From Micromonospora fulviviridis (GTDB lineage: Bacteria > Actinomycetota > Actinomycetes > Mycobacteriales > Micromonosporaceae): a stretch of 64,000 bases of DNA. The translations under genes were made by a program, and so were the position numbers. The notes below the pieces were generated by a model that was not told the DNA's origin, made no database searches, and worked only from the letters and a program-made list of their open reading frames with translations. Where the stretch lies: assembly GCF_014648395.1 (NCBI RefSeq), contig NZ_BMRA01000015.1, forward strand, positions 1 to 64,000. Reading direction: 5' to 3'. This document shows positions 15,980 to 23,881 of the stretch, piece by piece; position 1 is the first letter of the stretch; every line of letters starts with the position of its first letter.

Positions 15980-16070
15980 CCCCCGACGCCGCACCGAGCA
16001 CCCGGCCCCGACCGGACGATCACCCTGGAGCGCCGATGACTCCCGCGCCGCGCCGAGCACCCGGCCCCGG
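15951..16070 (+). repeat. Tandem 60-bp duplication covering the 3' end of the ECF ATPase gene
   Basis: Positions 15951-16010 and 16011-16070 are two head-to-tail copies. The first 30 bases, ACCGGACGATCACCCTGGAG onward including the stop codon, are identical and the rest near-identical with small indels. A third, degenerate trace (GGGAGCGCCGGTGATC) coincides with the ecfT start. It looks like a recent slippage or unequal-crossover event. Confidence 0.9.
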
Positions 16071-16094
16071 CCGCGCCGTCACCCGGGAGCGCCG

Positions 16095-16895
16095 GTGATC
16101 AGCGTGGAGCCGGTCGCCGCGCCCGGGGCGCCGCTGGCCCGGCGCAACCCGGTGGCGAAGCTGGCCGCCGCGCTGGTCTTCACCCTGATCCTGGTGGCCA
16201 CCCTCGACCCGGTGGCCCCGGCCATCGCCATCGCCATCGAGCTGGCGGTGCTGCCGCTGTTCGGCGTCCGCTACAGCGTGCTGGCCCGGCGGGCGTGGCC
16301 GCTGCTGGCCGGCGCCGGCGGCATCCTGGTCACCCTGGTGCTCTTCGCCGCCGACCGCTCGGGCCGGGTGCTGGTCGAGGCCGGCCCGGTCCTGGTCACC
16401 GAGGGCGTGCTGGACACCGCGCTGGGTCTGGTGCTGCGGATGCTCGCCGTGGCGCTGCCCGGGATCCTGGTCTTCGCCACCACCGATCCCACCGACCTGG
16501 CCGACGCGCTGATCCAGAACGCGAAGGCGCCCGCCCGGTTCGCCATCGGCGCGCTGGCCGCGTTCCGGCTGGTGCCGCTGCTGGAGGAGGAGTGGCGGAT
16601 GATCAGCATGGCCCGCCGGGCGCGGGGCGTGGACGCCGGCCGCAACCCGATCGCCAAGCTGCGGCTGTTCGGGTCGACGGCGTTCGCGCTGCTGGTCGGG
16701 GCGATCCGGCGGGGCACCCGGCTGGCGGTGGCCATGGACGCCCGGGGCTTCGACGCCGGCACCCCGCGTACGGTCGCCCGCCGGCAGCGTTTCACCCGGG
16801 CCGACGGCCTGCTGGTCGTCGCCGCCGGGGCGCTGGCCGCGGCGGCGCTGACGGTCAGCGTGGTGCTCGGCACGTTCCGCCCGCTGATCGGCTGA
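16095..16895 (+). CDS. ecfT: ECF transporter transmembrane (T) component
   Basis: A 266-aa CbiQ/EcfT-family membrane protein. The two short coupling motifs that contact the ATPases are visible: MARRARGVDAG (about residue 175) and MDARGFDAG (about 217). Five or six hydrophobic segments fill the N-terminal two thirds and one lies at the C-terminus (GLLVVAAGALAAAALTVSVV). It is the scaffold joining YkoE to the double ATPase. The GTG at 16095 lies inside the degenerate third trace of the upstream 60-bp repeat. Confidence 0.9.
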   Translation: MISVEPVAAPGAPLARRNPVAKLAAALVFTLILVATLDPVAPAIAIAIELAVLPLFGVRYSVLARRAWPLLAGAGGILVTLVLFAADRSGRVLVEAGPVLVTEGVLDTALGLVLRMLAVALPGILVFATTDPTDLADALIQNAKAPARFAIGALAAFRLVPLLEEEWRMISMARRARGVDAGRNPIAKLRLFGSTAFALLVGAIRRGTRLAVAMDARGFDAGTPRTVARRQRFTRADGLLVVAAGALAAAALTVSVVLGTFRPLIG

Positions 16896-16900
16896 GCCCG

Positions 16901-17551
16901 CTACCGCCGCAGCTGGGCCACCCCGCTCCGGTACGCCAGCACCACCGCCTGCACCCGGTCCCGCACCCCCAGCTTGGCGAAGATGCGGTTCACGTGCGTC
17001 TTCACGGTCGCCTCGCCGACGAAGAGCTGGTCGGCGATCTCCCGGTTGGACAGGCCGAGGGCCATCATCCGCAGCACCTCGGTCTCGCGCGCGGTCAGCT
17101 CGGCGAGGCCGGGGTGGGAGACCACCGACGCGGTCGCGGTGTAGTGGTCGATCAGGCGACGGGTGATCGACGGGCTGAGCAGGGCGTCGCCCCGGGCCGC
17201 GGTCCGCACCGCCTCGGCCAGTTCCCGGGGCGGAGTGGTCTTGAGCATGAACCCGGAAGCGCCGGCGCGCAGCGCCCGGTAGACGTACTCGTCGAGGTCG
17301 AAGGTGGTCAGCATGATGATCCGGGTGTCGCTCCGCGCCGCCAGGATCCGCTCGGTGGCGGCGATCCCGTCCACCGGCGCCATGTGGATGTCCATGAGCA
17401 CCACGTCGGGCGCGAGCCTGCTCGCCAACTGCACGGCTTCCTCGCCGTCGGCCGCGTCGGCGACCACGTCGAGGTCCGGCTGGGCGGTGAGGATCATGCG
17501 GAGCCCGCCGCGCACCAGCGCCTCGTCGTCGGCGATGAGGACCCGGGTCAC
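16901..17551 (-). CDS. Response regulator, NarL/FixJ family
   Basis: A 216-aa regulator. The receiver domain begins MTRVLIADDEALVRGGLRMI, with phosphoacceptor Asp in DVVLMDIHMAPVDG (about 54), the conserved Thr in IIMLTTFDLDE and Lys in GFMLKTTPP. The C-terminal LuxR helix-turn-helix contains LTARETEVLRMMALGLSNRE and IADQLFVGEATVKTHVNRIF. The GTG start overlaps the kinase stop (GTGA). It is the output partner of the kinase and most likely controls the divergent membrane protein at 18902 or unlinked targets. Confidence 0.92.
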   Translation of the reverse strand: MTRVLIADDEALVRGGLRMILTAQPDLDVVADAADGEEAVQLASRLAPDVVLMDIHMAPVDGIAATERILAARSDTRIIMLTTFDLDEYVYRALRAGASGFMLKTTPPRELAEAVRTAARGDALLSPSITRRLIDHYTATASVVSHPGLAELTARETEVLRMMALGLSNREIADQLFVGEATVKTHVNRIFAKLGVRDRVQAVVLAYRSGVAQLRR

Positions 17552-18747
17552 CCGGTGACCCCCGCCGTGGCCAGTGCGCCGGCCGACGCCTCGGCGTCGA
17601 AGGGCAGCGTGACGCGCACCTCGAAGCCGCCCTCAGGGCGGGGACCGGCGCTCACCGTGCCGCCGAACAGCTCCACCCGCTCCCGGATGCCGGTGAGGCC
17701 GTGCCCGGTGCCGGCGTTCCGCCGGGCCGGGCCGGTGCCGTCGTCCACCACGACCAGCCGGAGCGCCTCGCCGGCCACCTCGATCGAGACGCGGACGGTC
17801 GCGCCCGGCGCGTGCCGGGCGGCGTTGGTCAGCGCCTCCTGGAGGATCCGGTAGCCGCTGACGTCGGCGGCGGCGGGGACCGCGTCGAGGTCACCCGTGG
17901 CGGTCACGTCGGCCCTCCCGCCGGCGAGGGTCACCCCGGCGGTCAGCGCGTCGATGCGCCGCAGGGACGGCAGTCCCTCCGGGGCCGCCTCCGCGCCGCG
18001 GAGGATCACCAGCAGCCGGCGCAGCTCGGTGACCACCTCGCGCCCGACCTCCTGCACCGCGTCGAGGGACGCGCGGGCCTGGCCCGCGTCCGAGTCGAGC
18101 ACCGCCTGCGCCGCGGCGGCCTGGAGCACCATCACCGAGACCCCGTGCGACACGATGTCGTGCAGCTCCCGGGCCACCCGCAGCCGCTCGTCCGTCCGGG
18201 CGGCGGCCTCCCGCTCGGCGGCCAGCGCCACCAGCCGGGCCGCCTGCGCCCGCCGCATCCGCACGGCGTAGCCGGGACCCAGCACGGCGAGCCCCACGAA
18301 CAGGATGAAGATCCAGTCGGAGTCGCCGGCCACGGCGTTCTCGATCCCGAGCGAGAGGAAGTAGCTGACCACGGCGACGGTGGGCGCGGCCCGGCCACCC
18401 ACCGCGACACAGCCGAAGACGGCGGCGACCAGCGCCAGCAGGGGCACGACCGGCCACTCCGGCAGGACGGGCGTGAAGCTCTGCGCGGTGAAGCAGGCCC
18501 CGGCGACGACGGCGGCTGTTCGGGGATACGACGTGCAGCCGGCCACCGCGAGGCCGTAGCCGACCAGCAGCGCGGTGAGGACGACGAGCCAGCCGGCGGA
18601 GAGCGCGGCGAGGTCCGGCCCCTCCCCCTCGACGTAGCCGGCCAGCGGCACGTACAGCTCGGCCAGGCCGAACGCGAACAGCGCGGCCCCGGCGAGCGAG
18701 GTGGCCACCTCGCGCCACCGGGCCCGGACGGCGAGGGCGGCAGACAT
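17548..18747 (-). CDS. Sensor histidine kinase, DesK/NarX-like (HisKA_3)
   Basis: A 399-aa membrane kinase with five or six hydrophobic segments in residues 10-165 forming the sensor, then a HisKA_3 dimerisation domain with the phospho-His in VARELHDIVSHGVSVMVLQA. The HATPase domain follows (ALTNAARHAPGATVRVSIEV, VVDDGTGP, GTGHGLTGIRERVELFGG). There is no extracellular sensor domain, so it probably senses a membrane property or a membrane partner. The ATG at 18747 has TACCCT 6 nt upstream. It heads an operon with the response regulator. Confidence 0.9.
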   Translation of the reverse strand: MSAALAVRARWREVATSLAGAALFAFGLAELYVPLAGYVEGEGPDLAALSAGWLVVLTALLVGYGLAVAGCTSYPRTAAVVAGACFTAQSFTPVLPEWPVVPLLALVAAVFGCVAVGGRAAPTVAVVSYFLSLGIENAVAGDSDWIFILFVGLAVLGPGYAVRMRRAQAARLVALAAEREAAARTDERLRVARELHDIVSHGVSVMVLQAAAAQAVLDSDAGQARASLDAVQEVGREVVTELRRLLVILRGAEAAPEGLPSLRRIDALTAGVTLAGGRADVTATGDLDAVPAAADVSGYRILQEALTNAARHAPGATVRVSIEVAGEALRLVVVDDGTGPARRNAGTGHGLTGIRERVELFGGTVSAGPRPEGGFEVRVTLPFDAEASAGALATAGVTG

Positions 18748-18753
18748 GCCGGA

Positions 18754-18759
18754 AGGGTA
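18754..18759 (-). promoter_or_regulatory. -10 hexamer of the two-component operon
   Basis: TACCCT, 6 nt before the kinase ATG; leaderless. Confidence 0.5.
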
Positions 18760-18866
18760 GCCACGGCGGGCGGCTCTCCGCGTCCACCCAGGGGTGTAGC
18801 GACCGTCGCCGACGCTCCACCCGAGGATCAACTTCCGCGCCGACGACCCGGTCCGGGTGTGGCTCC

Positions 18867-18872
18867 TAGCGT
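18867..18872 (+). promoter_or_regulatory. -10 hexamer of the 231-aa membrane protein
   Basis: TAGCGT lies 29 bp before the ATG at 18902, leaving a short leader that carries the AGGAG Shine-Dalgarno. Confidence 0.45.
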
Positions 18873-18901
18873 CCCTCCCACGACTTCGAGAGGAGACACT
18901 G

Positions 18902-19597
18902 ATGGACGAGAACACCGGGGGGCGGACGGGCCGACAGCTCACCGCGGGCGCCCTGCTCGGCGGCGGCGTGGCGTACGCCGTCGCGAACGCCTTCTACTGG
19001 GTGATGTTCCCCGACGACGTGGCCGACACCGCCGGGAACGTGGCGGTGGCCGCCGGGAACCTGGGCGCGTGGCGGGTGGAGACCGTGCTGTTCGCGCTGG
19101 CCCACCTGCTGCTGCTGCCGGCGACGCTCGGACTGGCCGCCACGCTGCACGGGCGCAGGCCGGTGGCGGCCATGATCGGCGGTGCCACGGCGCTGCTGGG
19201 GCTCTACTTCTCGACCGTCCACCTGTGGCAGTACAACGCCTTCTTCGGAGCCCTGGCCGGTGGCGGCGTGGACGCCGACGCCGCCCGTCCGGTGACGACG
19301 GCGATCGACGGGGATCCGTTCGTGATGGCCTCGTTCGCGGTGTGGCTGCTCGGCTGGCTGGTCGGCCTGCTCGTGCTGGCGTTCGGCGCCTGGCGGGCCC
19401 GCCTCGTGGCCCTCTGGGTGCCGCTGGTCCTCACCGCCGGGCAGGTGTTGGACCTGGTCGGCTCGGGCGTTCCGGTCAAGCTGGTGGTGAGCGCGCTCAT
19501 GGTGGCCGGCTTCGTGGGCCTGGCCCTCGGCGTCGCGCGACGGCGCGCGGCCGAGGCGCCGGCCGGGACGGCGACCCCGGCGACCGCCGCGGCCTGA
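18902..19597 (+). CDS. Six-helix membrane protein divergent from the two-component system
   Basis: A 231-aa integral membrane protein with hydrophobic segments at about 13-33, 55-78, 85-105, 140-165, 170-190 and 198-220, ending in an Ala/Thr-rich tail. It has no recognised catalytic motif; it is similar in size and topology to DUF4386-like membrane proteins, but I cannot confirm that. GAGAGGAGAC provides a strong ribosome site. The shared 154-bp intergenic region suggests it is a regulon member of the neighbouring kinase and response regulator. Confidence 0.75.
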   Translation: MDENTGGRTGRQLTAGALLGGGVAYAVANAFYWVMFPDDVADTAGNVAVAAGNLGAWRVETVLFALAHLLLLPATLGLAATLHGRRPVAAMIGGATALLGLYFSTVHLWQYNAFFGALAGGGVDADAARPVTTAIDGDPFVMASFAVWLLGWLVGLLVLAFGAWRARLVALWVPLVLTAGQVLDLVGSGVPVKLVVSALMVAGFVGLALGVARRRAAEAPAGTATPATAAA

Positions 19598-19613
19598 GCG
19601 GCGAAGAGGCTTC

Positions 19614-19653
19614 GGGTGCGGTTGTCGTCGCCGGAGCGACGACAACCGCACCC
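19614..19653. terminator. Bidirectional terminator, 18-bp perfect stem
   Basis: Arms GGGTGCGGTTGTCGTCGC and its exact complement surround a CGGA loop. It lies between two convergent genes, 16 bp after one stop and 8 bp before the other. Confidence 0.9.
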
Positions 19654-19660
19654 GACGACC

Positions 19661-19897
19661 TCAGCTGCGCCGGAAGGCGTAGAACCGGGTCTGTCCGGCG
19701 CGCTGGCTGCGGCCGGAGAGCCGGGACTCCCGGCCGCCGGGCGGGCCGGCCTTCGGTGGCGGCGGCGTGTCGGTGCGCCCGGGCAGGGTCACCGGCGCGG
19801 CGGGCGCCACGGTGAGCGCGTCGAGATCCGCCGGAGTGAGGTCCACCGGGGACGGCGCGGGCTTGTGGGACTTCTTCGGACTGCGCTTGGCGGGCAT
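19661..19897 (-). CDS. Small basic proline-rich hypothetical protein
   Basis: A 78-aa protein starting MPAKRSPKKSHKPAPSPVDL, rich in Lys/Arg, Pro and Gly, and ending in GQTRFYAFRRS. It is probably disordered and may bind nucleic acid. CAGGAGGCAGCGT gives a good ribosome site, and the strong terminator directly follows, so I consider it a real gene. No homologous family comes to mind. Confidence 0.6.
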   Translation of the reverse strand: MPAKRSPKKSHKPAPSPVDLTPADLDALTVAPAAPVTLPGRTDTPPPPKAGPPGGRESRLSGRSQRAGQTRFYAFRRS

Positions 19898-20237
19898 ACG
19901 CTGCCTCCTGACTGTCGGGCACCCGTAGGGCACGGCGAGCGGGGAACACCCGGGCGGTCCGACGAGGCACGCGACGCCACCACCGACGGTGGCGCGGAGG
20001 ATGCGGACGCCCGGGGCGCACGGTCCACGGCGGTACGCACGGTGGACCGGGCCTGCGAGAGGTGGGCGTCAGTTACGCATGCCAGCACGCTAACCCAAGC
20101 CCCGCCGCACCCGCAGCCGAATTACCGACGACCGATCGCGACCACGCCCTCACCCGGCGTCGACGTCCCGGCCCACCCCCGCGCCGGCCGCGATACGGTC
20201 GCAGCACGGGCACCGGAGACGAGGGGTGGCGGTACGC
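19898..20237. other. 340-bp intergenic region before gndA
   Basis: No convincing gene is seen. It contains a short hairpin (CGCCACC-ACCGAC-GGTGGCG, 19975-19994), the leader of the 78-aa gene, and near its right end a TACGGT hexamer (20194-20199) that can serve gndA with a leader of about 30 nt containing GAGGGG. Confidence 0.5.
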
Positions 20238-21680
20238 ATGGCACAGCAGGCGACGGCGCAGATCGGGGTCACGGGCCTGGCGGTGATGGGCCGCAACCTG
20301 GCCCGGAACCTGGCCCGCAACGGCTTCACCGTGGCCGTGCACAACCGCTCGCCCGAGCGCACCCGGAGCCTGCTCGCCGAGCACGGCGACGAGGGCACGT
20401 TCGTGTCCTCGGAGTCGATGGCCGATTTCGTCGCCTCGCTGGAGCGCCCGCGCGCGGTGATCGTCATGGTGAAGGCCGGCGGCCCCACCGACGCGGTGAT
20501 CGACGAGTTGGTGCCACTGCTGGAGGACGGGGACATCGTCGTCGACTGCGGCAACGCGCACTTCGCGGACACCCGCCGCCGGGAGGAGGCGCTGCGCGGG
20601 CACGGGCTGCACTTCGTCGGCACCGGCGTCTCCGGCGGCGAGGAGGGCGCGCTGCACGGGCCGAGCATCATGCCGGGTGGCTCGGCCGAGTCCTACCGGA
20701 AGCTCGGCCCGATCTTCGAGCGGATCGCCGCCCAGGTGGACGGCGTCCCGTGCTGCCGGCACATCGGGCCGGACGGCGCCGGCCACTTCGTGAAGATGGT
20801 CCACAACGGCATCGAGTATGCGGACATGCAGCTCATCGCCGAGGCGTACGACCTGCTGCGGGCCGGCCTGTCGGCGAGCCCGGCGGAGATCGCGGAGATC
20901 TTCCGGGAGTGGAACGGCGGCGAGCTGGAGTCGTTCCTCATCGAGATCACCGCCGACGTGCTCGGGCACACCGACGCGGCGACCGGCCGGCCCTTCGTCG
21001 ACGTGGTGCTCGACCAGGCCGAGCAGAAGGGCACCGGCCGGTGGACCGTGCAGAGCGCGCTGGACCTCGGCATCCCGATCACCGGCATCGCCGAGGCCAC
21101 CTTCGCCCGGTCGCTGTCCGGGCACGCCGACCAGCGCGCCGCCGCCCGCCGCGCGTTCCCGGACGCGGGCGAGAAGTGGCAGGTGGACGACCGGGACACC
21201 TTCGTCGAGGACGTCCGGCGCGCGCTGCTGGCCAGCAAGATCGTCGCGTACGCGCAGGGCTTCGACCACATCCGCGCCGGCAGCCTGGAGTACGACTGGG
21301 ACATCGACCTGGGCGGCACGGCCACCATCTGGCGGGGCGGCTGCATCATCCGGGCCCGCTTCCTGGACCGGATCCGCGAGGCGTACGACACCGAGCGGGA
21401 GCTGCCCACGCTGCTGGTCGCCCCCTGGTTCGCCGACCGGGTCGGCGCCGGGGTGCCGGCGTGGCGGCGGGTGGTGGCCGACGCGGCCCGGGCGGGCGTG
21501 CCCACCCCGGCCTTCTCGTCGTCGCTGGCCTACTTCGACGCGTTGCGCGCCGAGCGGCTGCCGGCCGCGCTGATCCAGGGGCTGCGGGACAACTTCGGCG
21601 CGCACACCTACCACCGGGTGGACCGGGAGGGGTCGTTCCACACGCTCTGGGCGGGTGACCGCTCCGAAGTGGAGGCGTGA
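20238..21680 (+). CDS. gndA: 6-phosphogluconate dehydrogenase, NADP-dependent, decarboxylating
   Basis: A 480-aa enzyme of the oxidative pentose phosphate pathway: 6-phosphogluconate + NADP to ribulose-5-phosphate + CO2 + NADPH. The nucleotide fold starts IGVTGLAVMGRNLARNLARN. Substrate-site motifs are GTGVSGGEEGALHGPSIMPGG and GHFVKMVHNGIEYADMQLI, which holds the catalytic Lys. The C-terminus has the family's helical domain and YHRVDREGSFHTLW. Length fits the long (480-aa) dimeric class rather than the short 300-aa class. The ATG at 20238 is preferred to the GTG at 20226 on ribosome-site spacing. Confidence 0.95.
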   Translation: MAQQATAQIGVTGLAVMGRNLARNLARNGFTVAVHNRSPERTRSLLAEHGDEGTFVSSESMADFVASLERPRAVIVMVKAGGPTDAVIDELVPLLEDGDIVVDCGNAHFADTRRREEALRGHGLHFVGTGVSGGEEGALHGPSIMPGGSAESYRKLGPIFERIAAQVDGVPCCRHIGPDGAGHFVKMVHNGIEYADMQLIAEAYDLLRAGLSASPAEIAEIFREWNGGELESFLIEITADVLGHTDAATGRPFVDVVLDQAEQKGTGRWTVQSALDLGIPITGIAEATFARSLSGHADQRAAARRAFPDAGEKWQVDDRDTFVEDVRRALLASKIVAYAQGFDHIRAGSLEYDWDIDLGGTATIWRGGCIIRARFLDRIREAYDTERELPTLLVAPWFADRVGAGVPAWRRVVADAARAGVPTPAFSSSLAYFDALRAERLPAALIQGLRDNFGAHTYHRVDREGSFHTLWAGDRSEVEA

Positions 21681-21686
21681 GCGCGC

Positions 21687-22454
21687 TCAGGCGAGCGTGG
21701 CGTGCATCTCCCAGACCAGGATCTCCGCCGGTTCGGCGGCGGTCACCCGCTGGCCCCCGGCCATGGTGATCCGGGCCGCGTCGCCCTCGCCGAGCTGTCC
21801 GGTCCCCTCCAGCGTCACGGCGCCGCTGGGCACGTAGAGGTGCAGGAAGGGCGCGTCGGGCAGGTTCACGGAGTCGCCGGGGCCGAGCCGGGCGGCGTGC
21901 AGGGTCGCGTACCGGTTGCGGATCCGGATGGCGGAGGCGCCGTCGTAGCGGTCCATCCCGGAGGCGACCGGCACGAGGCCGCCCCGCAGCAGCTCGTCGC
22001 CGATCTCGAGCTGCTCGTAGCCCGGGTCGATCCCCTCCTCGTCGGGGAGCACCCACATCTGCACGAAGTGGACCGGGTCGCGGTGCGGGGCGGTGCCCTC
22101 CAGCCGCCAGGAGTCGTTCTTCTCCGAGTGGAGGATGCCGGTGCCGGCGCTCATCCGCTGGGCCAGGCCGGGATAGATGACGCCGGAGTGGCCGGTGGAG
22201 TCCTGGTGGACCAGCGAGCCGCGCAGCACCCAGGTGACGATCTCCATGTCCTGGTGCGGATGGGTCTCGAAGCCGCTGCCCGGGCGCACCACATCGTCGT
22301 TGTTGACCAGCAGCAGCCCGTGGTGGGTGTTGGCCGGGTCGTAGTGCCGGGAGAACGAGAAGGAGTGCTTGGAGTCGAGCCACGACAGCCGGGTCTTGAA
22401 CCGGTCGTCGGCCCGGCGGACGTCCACCGCCGGAGCGGGCACCGTCGCCGTCAC
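21687..22454 (-). CDS. Pirin family protein
   Basis: A 255-aa bicupin. The N-terminal cupin contains the pirin signature FETHPHQDMEIVTWVLRGSLVHQD with three metal-binding His and a Glu, then SAGTGILHSEKND. Bacterial pirins may have quercetinase activity or bind metabolic enzymes. The GTG start overlaps the stop of the upstream 73-aa gene by 4 nt, so they form an operon. It is convergent with gndA with only 6 bp between stops, so the two transcripts likely overlap. Confidence 0.88.
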   Translation of the reverse strand: MTATVPAPAVDVRRADDRFKTRLSWLDSKHSFSFSRHYDPANTHHGLLLVNNDDVVRPGSGFETHPHQDMEIVTWVLRGSLVHQDSTGHSGVIYPGLAQRMSAGTGILHSEKNDSWRLEGTAPHRDPVHFVQMWVLPDEEGIDPGYEQLEIGDELLRGGLVPVASGMDRYDGASAIRIRNRYATLHAARLGPGDSVNLPDAPFLHLYVPSGAVTLEGTGQLGEGDAARITMAGGQRVTAAEPAEILVWEMHATLA

Positions 22455-22672
22455 CAGGCACGCTGCCCGGTCTCGGCCGGCGCCCAGGTGAGCGCGGGTT
22501 CGCCGGTGCTCAGCTCGGCGATCTCCCCGGCGCGTACGGCCGGCGTGTGGCCCAGTTCGGCGCAGTGCTGCTCGGCGATCTCCGCGCAGATGTCGGCGAC
22601 CTGCTCGCAGATCGGGCTGCCCAGGTCCGCCGCGTTCAACGCCATGATCATTTTGAACCGGAGATCGCGCAT
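22451..22672 (-). CDS. 73-aa conserved hypothetical protein, coupled to pirin
   Basis: The product starts MRDLRFKMIMALNAADLGSP and has three Cys (SPICEQVADICAEIAEQHCAEL, each seven to nine residues apart on one face of a predicted helix), then a Trp near the end (PALTWAPAE). The Cys spacing could bind a metal or be redox active. Its stop overlaps the pirin start. I do not recognise the family. Confidence 0.6.
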   Translation of the reverse strand: MRDLRFKMIMALNAADLGSPICEQVADICAEIAEQHCAELGHTPAVRAGEIAELSTGEPALTWAPAETGQRAW

Positions 22673-22728
22673 CCCCCACCCCCGTGGCGGGCGCGTCCCG
22701 GCGGCGCGCCCTCGCGCCGATCGTACGC

Positions 22729-22774
22729 GCGGGCGCCCCGCTCCCGGCCGGAAAGCCGGACGCGGGGCGCCCGC
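22729..22774 (-). terminator. Nested hairpin terminator after the 61-aa gene
   Basis: Outer perfect 13-bp arms GCGGGCGCCCCGC / complement enclose an inner CCGGC-CGGAAA-GCCGG hairpin. It lies 39 bp after the stop of the 61-aa gene. Confidence 0.7.
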
Positions 22775-22812
22775 GGCACGGTCCGCCACGATGTCGCGGC
22801 GGACCGTCGACG

Positions 22813-22998
22813 TCACCAGAACCGACGACGCTTGGCCTTCTGCGGCCGCAGCATGTCGGCGCCCTTGGTGAGCAGTCGGCTCACCCCGCTCGGGCCACGA
22901 CGGGCCTCCAAGGTGTGGCTGAGCCGGCGCGCGCCGGCCGCCGCCAGCGGCACGGCGACCGCCATGACCGCCCACTGGGCAATCCGCTTCTGAATCAT
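22813..22998 (-). CDS. 61-aa basic protein with one N-terminal hydrophobic segment
   Basis: It starts MIQKRIAQWAVMAVAVPLAA, one short membrane segment, and continues with a strongly basic part ending PQKAKRRRFW. The ribosome site GCGGAGGTGAACCC is among the best in the window, and a strong terminator follows, so the gene is likely real. Function unknown; it may be a membrane-anchored nucleic-acid or lipid-binding peptide. Confidence 0.65.
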   Translation of the reverse strand: MIQKRIAQWAVMAVAVPLAAAGARRLSHTLEARRGPSGVSRLLTKGADMLRPQKAKRRRFW

Positions 22999-23068
22999 GT
23001 GGGTTCACCTCCGCAATCTGCCTGCTGTCCGGATTGATACCCAGCAAACGGCGTCGGTAAGCGCGACC

Positions 23069-23881
23069 TCAGGTGGCGGGGGCCACCGGGTTGGGCAGCG
23101 CCCCACCGAAGCGGCGGTCCCGCTGGGCGTAGAGCTCGCAGGCGTACCAGAGGTGGCGGCGGTCGAAGTCGGGCCAGAGGGTGTCGAGGAAGACCAGCTC
23201 CGCGTACGCGCTCTGCCAGAGCAGGAAGTTGGAGGTGCGCTGCTCGCCGGAGGGGCGGAGGAAGAGGTCCACCTCGGGGACCTCCGGGTGGTAGAGGTAC
23301 TTCGCGATGGTCTTCTCGGTGACCTTGCCCGGGTCGATCCGGCCGGCGGCCGCGTCGCGGGCGATCGCGGCAGCGGCGTCGGCGATCTCCGCCTGCCCGC
23401 CGTAGTTGACGCAGAACTGGAGGGTCAGGGTCGAGTTGCCGCGGGACATCTCCTCGGCGGTCTGCAACTCGGAGATGACGCTCTTCCACAGCCGCCCGGC
23501 CCGGCCGGACCAGACCACCCGGACGCCCAGGTCGACGAGCTGGTCCCGGCGGCGCCGGATGACGTCCCGGTTGAACCCCATGAGGAAGCGGACCTCCTCC
23601 GGCGACCGCCGCCAGTTCTCGGTCGAGAAGGCGTACGCCGACAGGTAGGGGATGCCCAGCTCGATCGCGCCCTCAATGGTGTCGAAGAGGCTGTGCTCGC
23701 CCTGCTCGTGACCCTTGGTCCGGGGCAGCCCGCGCTCCTTGGCCCAGCGGCCGTTGCCGTCCATCACCACGGCGACGTGCTTCGGCAGCGCGTCGGCCGG
23801 CAGCGCCGGCGGCCGGGCGCCGGAGGGGTGCGGAGTCGGTGGCAGCGGCTCGCGCCGGCCGGCCCTCATCGATCGGATCAC
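23069..23881 (-). CDS. uppS: Isoprenyl transferase / undecaprenyl diphosphate synthase
   Basis: A 270-aa cis-prenyltransferase that builds the polyprenyl diphosphate carrier for cell-wall synthesis from FPP and IPP. The signature HVAVVMDGNGRWAKERGLPR contains the catalytic Asp. Further motifs are YLSAYAFSTENWRRSPEEV and the C-terminal DLFLRPSGEQRTSNFLLWQ with the IPP-binding Arg/Ser. The GTG start at 23881 is chosen because it overlaps the recO stop (GTGA) with GGGAG 8 nt upstream; an ATG at 23869 would be 4 codons shorter. It forms an operon with recO. Confidence 0.94.
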   Translation of the reverse strand: MIRSMRAGRREPLPPTPHPSGARPPALPADALPKHVAVVMDGNGRWAKERGLPRTKGHEQGEHSLFDTIEGAIELGIPYLSAYAFSTENWRRSPEEVRFLMGFNRDVIRRRRDQLVDLGVRVVWSGRAGRLWKSVISELQTAEEMSRGNSTLTLQFCVNYGGQAEIADAAAAIARDAAAGRIDPGKVTEKTIAKYLYHPEVPEVDLFLRPSGEQRTSNFLLWQSAYAELVFLDTLWPDFDRRHLWYACELYAQRDRRFGGALPNPVAPAT

